Shown here: positions 63,368-64,000 of the stretch, piece by piece
Layout of the letters: the number at the start of each line of letters is the position of its first letter
How positions within the stretch are numbered: the stretch's first letter is position 1
DNA from: Listeria_A hofi
Lineage (GTDB): Bacteria > Bacillota > Bacilli > Lactobacillales > Listeriaceae
Assembly (NCBI RefSeq): GCF_963575615.1
Contig: NZ_CAUYTL010000008.1
Span: 1 to 64,000, forward strand
Reading direction: 5' to 3'
DNA: 64,000 bases
Position numbers and translations under genes: made by a program
Notes under the pieces: generated by a model
What the model was told of the DNA's origin: nothing
The model's database searches: none
Seen by the model: only the letters and a program-made list of their open reading frames with translations

Positions 63368-64000
63368 TCAAATCTCGTAGTAGTCCACCTTATCATCCGC
63401 CAGCCTGATTGTGAAAACATCCTCCATCGTAATCGCCATTTCCTGATACAAAATCGGCTCCACAAGTTTTAGTCTACTAACGAACTCATCCGTATTTTCA
63501 GTTACCAGCAATGTATAAATTCGTCCATTCCGTTGCAAAAGCTCAGATTCCTCTTTTACAAACGCAGGCACGTGCTTTGACTTAAATGCTACTTGAATCT
63601 TAAGCGCGGTATCACGTAACGCCTCCAAATAATAATCCAGCTCAAGCGATATTCCTTTTAAAACCAACACCCGATCCGCCACCATTTCTAGCTCATCCAA
63701 GCGATGCGAGGCAATCAACACACTCGTTTTCCGATCCGCAACCGTCTCCAAAATAAACTGCAGCAACTGCTTCTTAACAATTACATCCAAGCCGTCCAGC
63801 GGTTCATCCAGCAATAAATAGCGCACATCTAAAGAAAATGCCAGTATCATAAAAAAGAGTGCTTTACGTCCCTTTGAAAGCGACATCACTTTCGCTTTTT
63901 TTGGCAATTCAAAACGCTCCATTAACGTATCAAAAAATTCTTCATCAAACGTCGCATATACATTTTTATAGATTTTTACGACCGCTTTTACGCTATACGT
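63368..64000 (-). CDS. ABC exporter ATPase (5' part outside the window)
   Basis: The frame stays open to the right edge (SVKAVVKIYKNVYATFDEEF precedes the internal Met at 63922), so the start lies beyond 64000. Visible are the signature region SLSKGRKAL, Walker B LLLDEPLDGLD, the H-loop IASHR, and a C-terminal regulatory stretch of about 100 residues. The Walker A motif is off the window. It is the energising subunit for the two permeases downstream. Confidence 0.88.
   Translation of the reverse strand, partial: TYSVKAVVKIYKNVYATFDEEFFDTLMERFELPKKAKVMSLSKGRKALFFMILAFSLDVRYLLLDEPLDGLDVIVKKQLLQFILETVADRKTSVLIASHRLDELEMVADRVLVLKGISLELDYYLEALRDTALKIQVAFKSKHVPAFVKEESELLQRNGRIYTLLVTENTDEFVSRLKLVEPILYQEMAITMEDVFTIRLADDKVDYYEI

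Noticed and set aside
1..64000. tRNA or rRNA genes
   Set aside because: No cloverleaf with TTCGA T-loop or rRNA-like sequence was noticed while reading both strands; a covariance scan was not possible.

Overview
The window looks like a chromosome segment from Listeria, probably a species outside the L. monocytogenes group. From memory of the L. monocytogenes EGD-e map, the gene order dacA, CocE/NonD hydrolase, topB, recQ, guaB, ABC-F ATPase, family 1 beta-glucosidase, cellobiose-type PTS EIIC, ROK kinase, RpiR regulator, DUF1129 protein and ABC exporter follows the lmo2754-lmo2769 block near the replication origin. Two perfect parS sites (6496-6511 and 21595-21610) agree with an origin-proximal location. 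LhrC-like small RNAs, an internalin-like gene, many LPXTG proteins and frequent GTG/TTG starts also fit Listeria. Species assignment is inference.

Layout. 1-74 is the 5' end of a group IIC intron on the minus strand, sitting just behind a Rho-independent terminator. 120-6510 holds an NlpC/P60 hydrolase, a histidine-phosphatase lipoprotein controlled by a cre-promoter and a RAT antiterminator and flanked by two LhrC-like sRNAs, a hexapeptide acyltransferase, DacA and a CocE/NonD hydrolase. 6620-14700 holds small conserved genes, an SOS-type yolD/umuC pair whose polymerase gene is frameshifted, topB, a DUF916/DUF3324 protein and recQ. 15312-18431 is a large SpaA-repeat LPXTG adhesin, followed by a ClC transporter, guaB, an ABC-F ATPase and an LPXTG GH18 endoglycosidase.

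25.8-35.3 kb is a surface/virulence-like block: an AraC regulator, a WxL-like secreted protein, a frameshifted short internalin, an aerolysin-fold ETX/MTX2 pore-forming toxin, a 980-residue MucBP LPXTG protein and an Mga-like regulator.

35.4-53.1 kb is the accessory core. A 2212-residue WapA/RHS polymorphic toxin ends in a barnase-type ribonuclease tip and is followed by its likely immunity gene. Behind it lies a bank of promoterless modules: an orphan RHS tip with immunity gene, further immunity-like genes, a second 914-residue RHS fragment carrying another tip next to a membrane immunity candidate, and decayed immunity fragments including a SUKH-type one. The far end carries a decayed serine resolvase, a third LhrC-like sRNA and two holin-like type I toxin genes, each with a strong antisense-RNA promoter.

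53.2-64.0 kb holds a beta-glucoside operon (6-phospho-beta-glucosidase, EIIC, ROK kinase) flanked by repeat modules, a previously unlisted Fst-type type I toxin-antitoxin locus, an RpiR regulator, a NUDIX hydrolase, a DUF1129 protein and an ABC transporter cut by the right edge.

The least expected signals are the WapA cassette bank, three small type I toxin-antitoxin modules, three LhrC-like RNAs, the ETX/MTX2 toxin and RAT control of a lipoprotein phosphatase.
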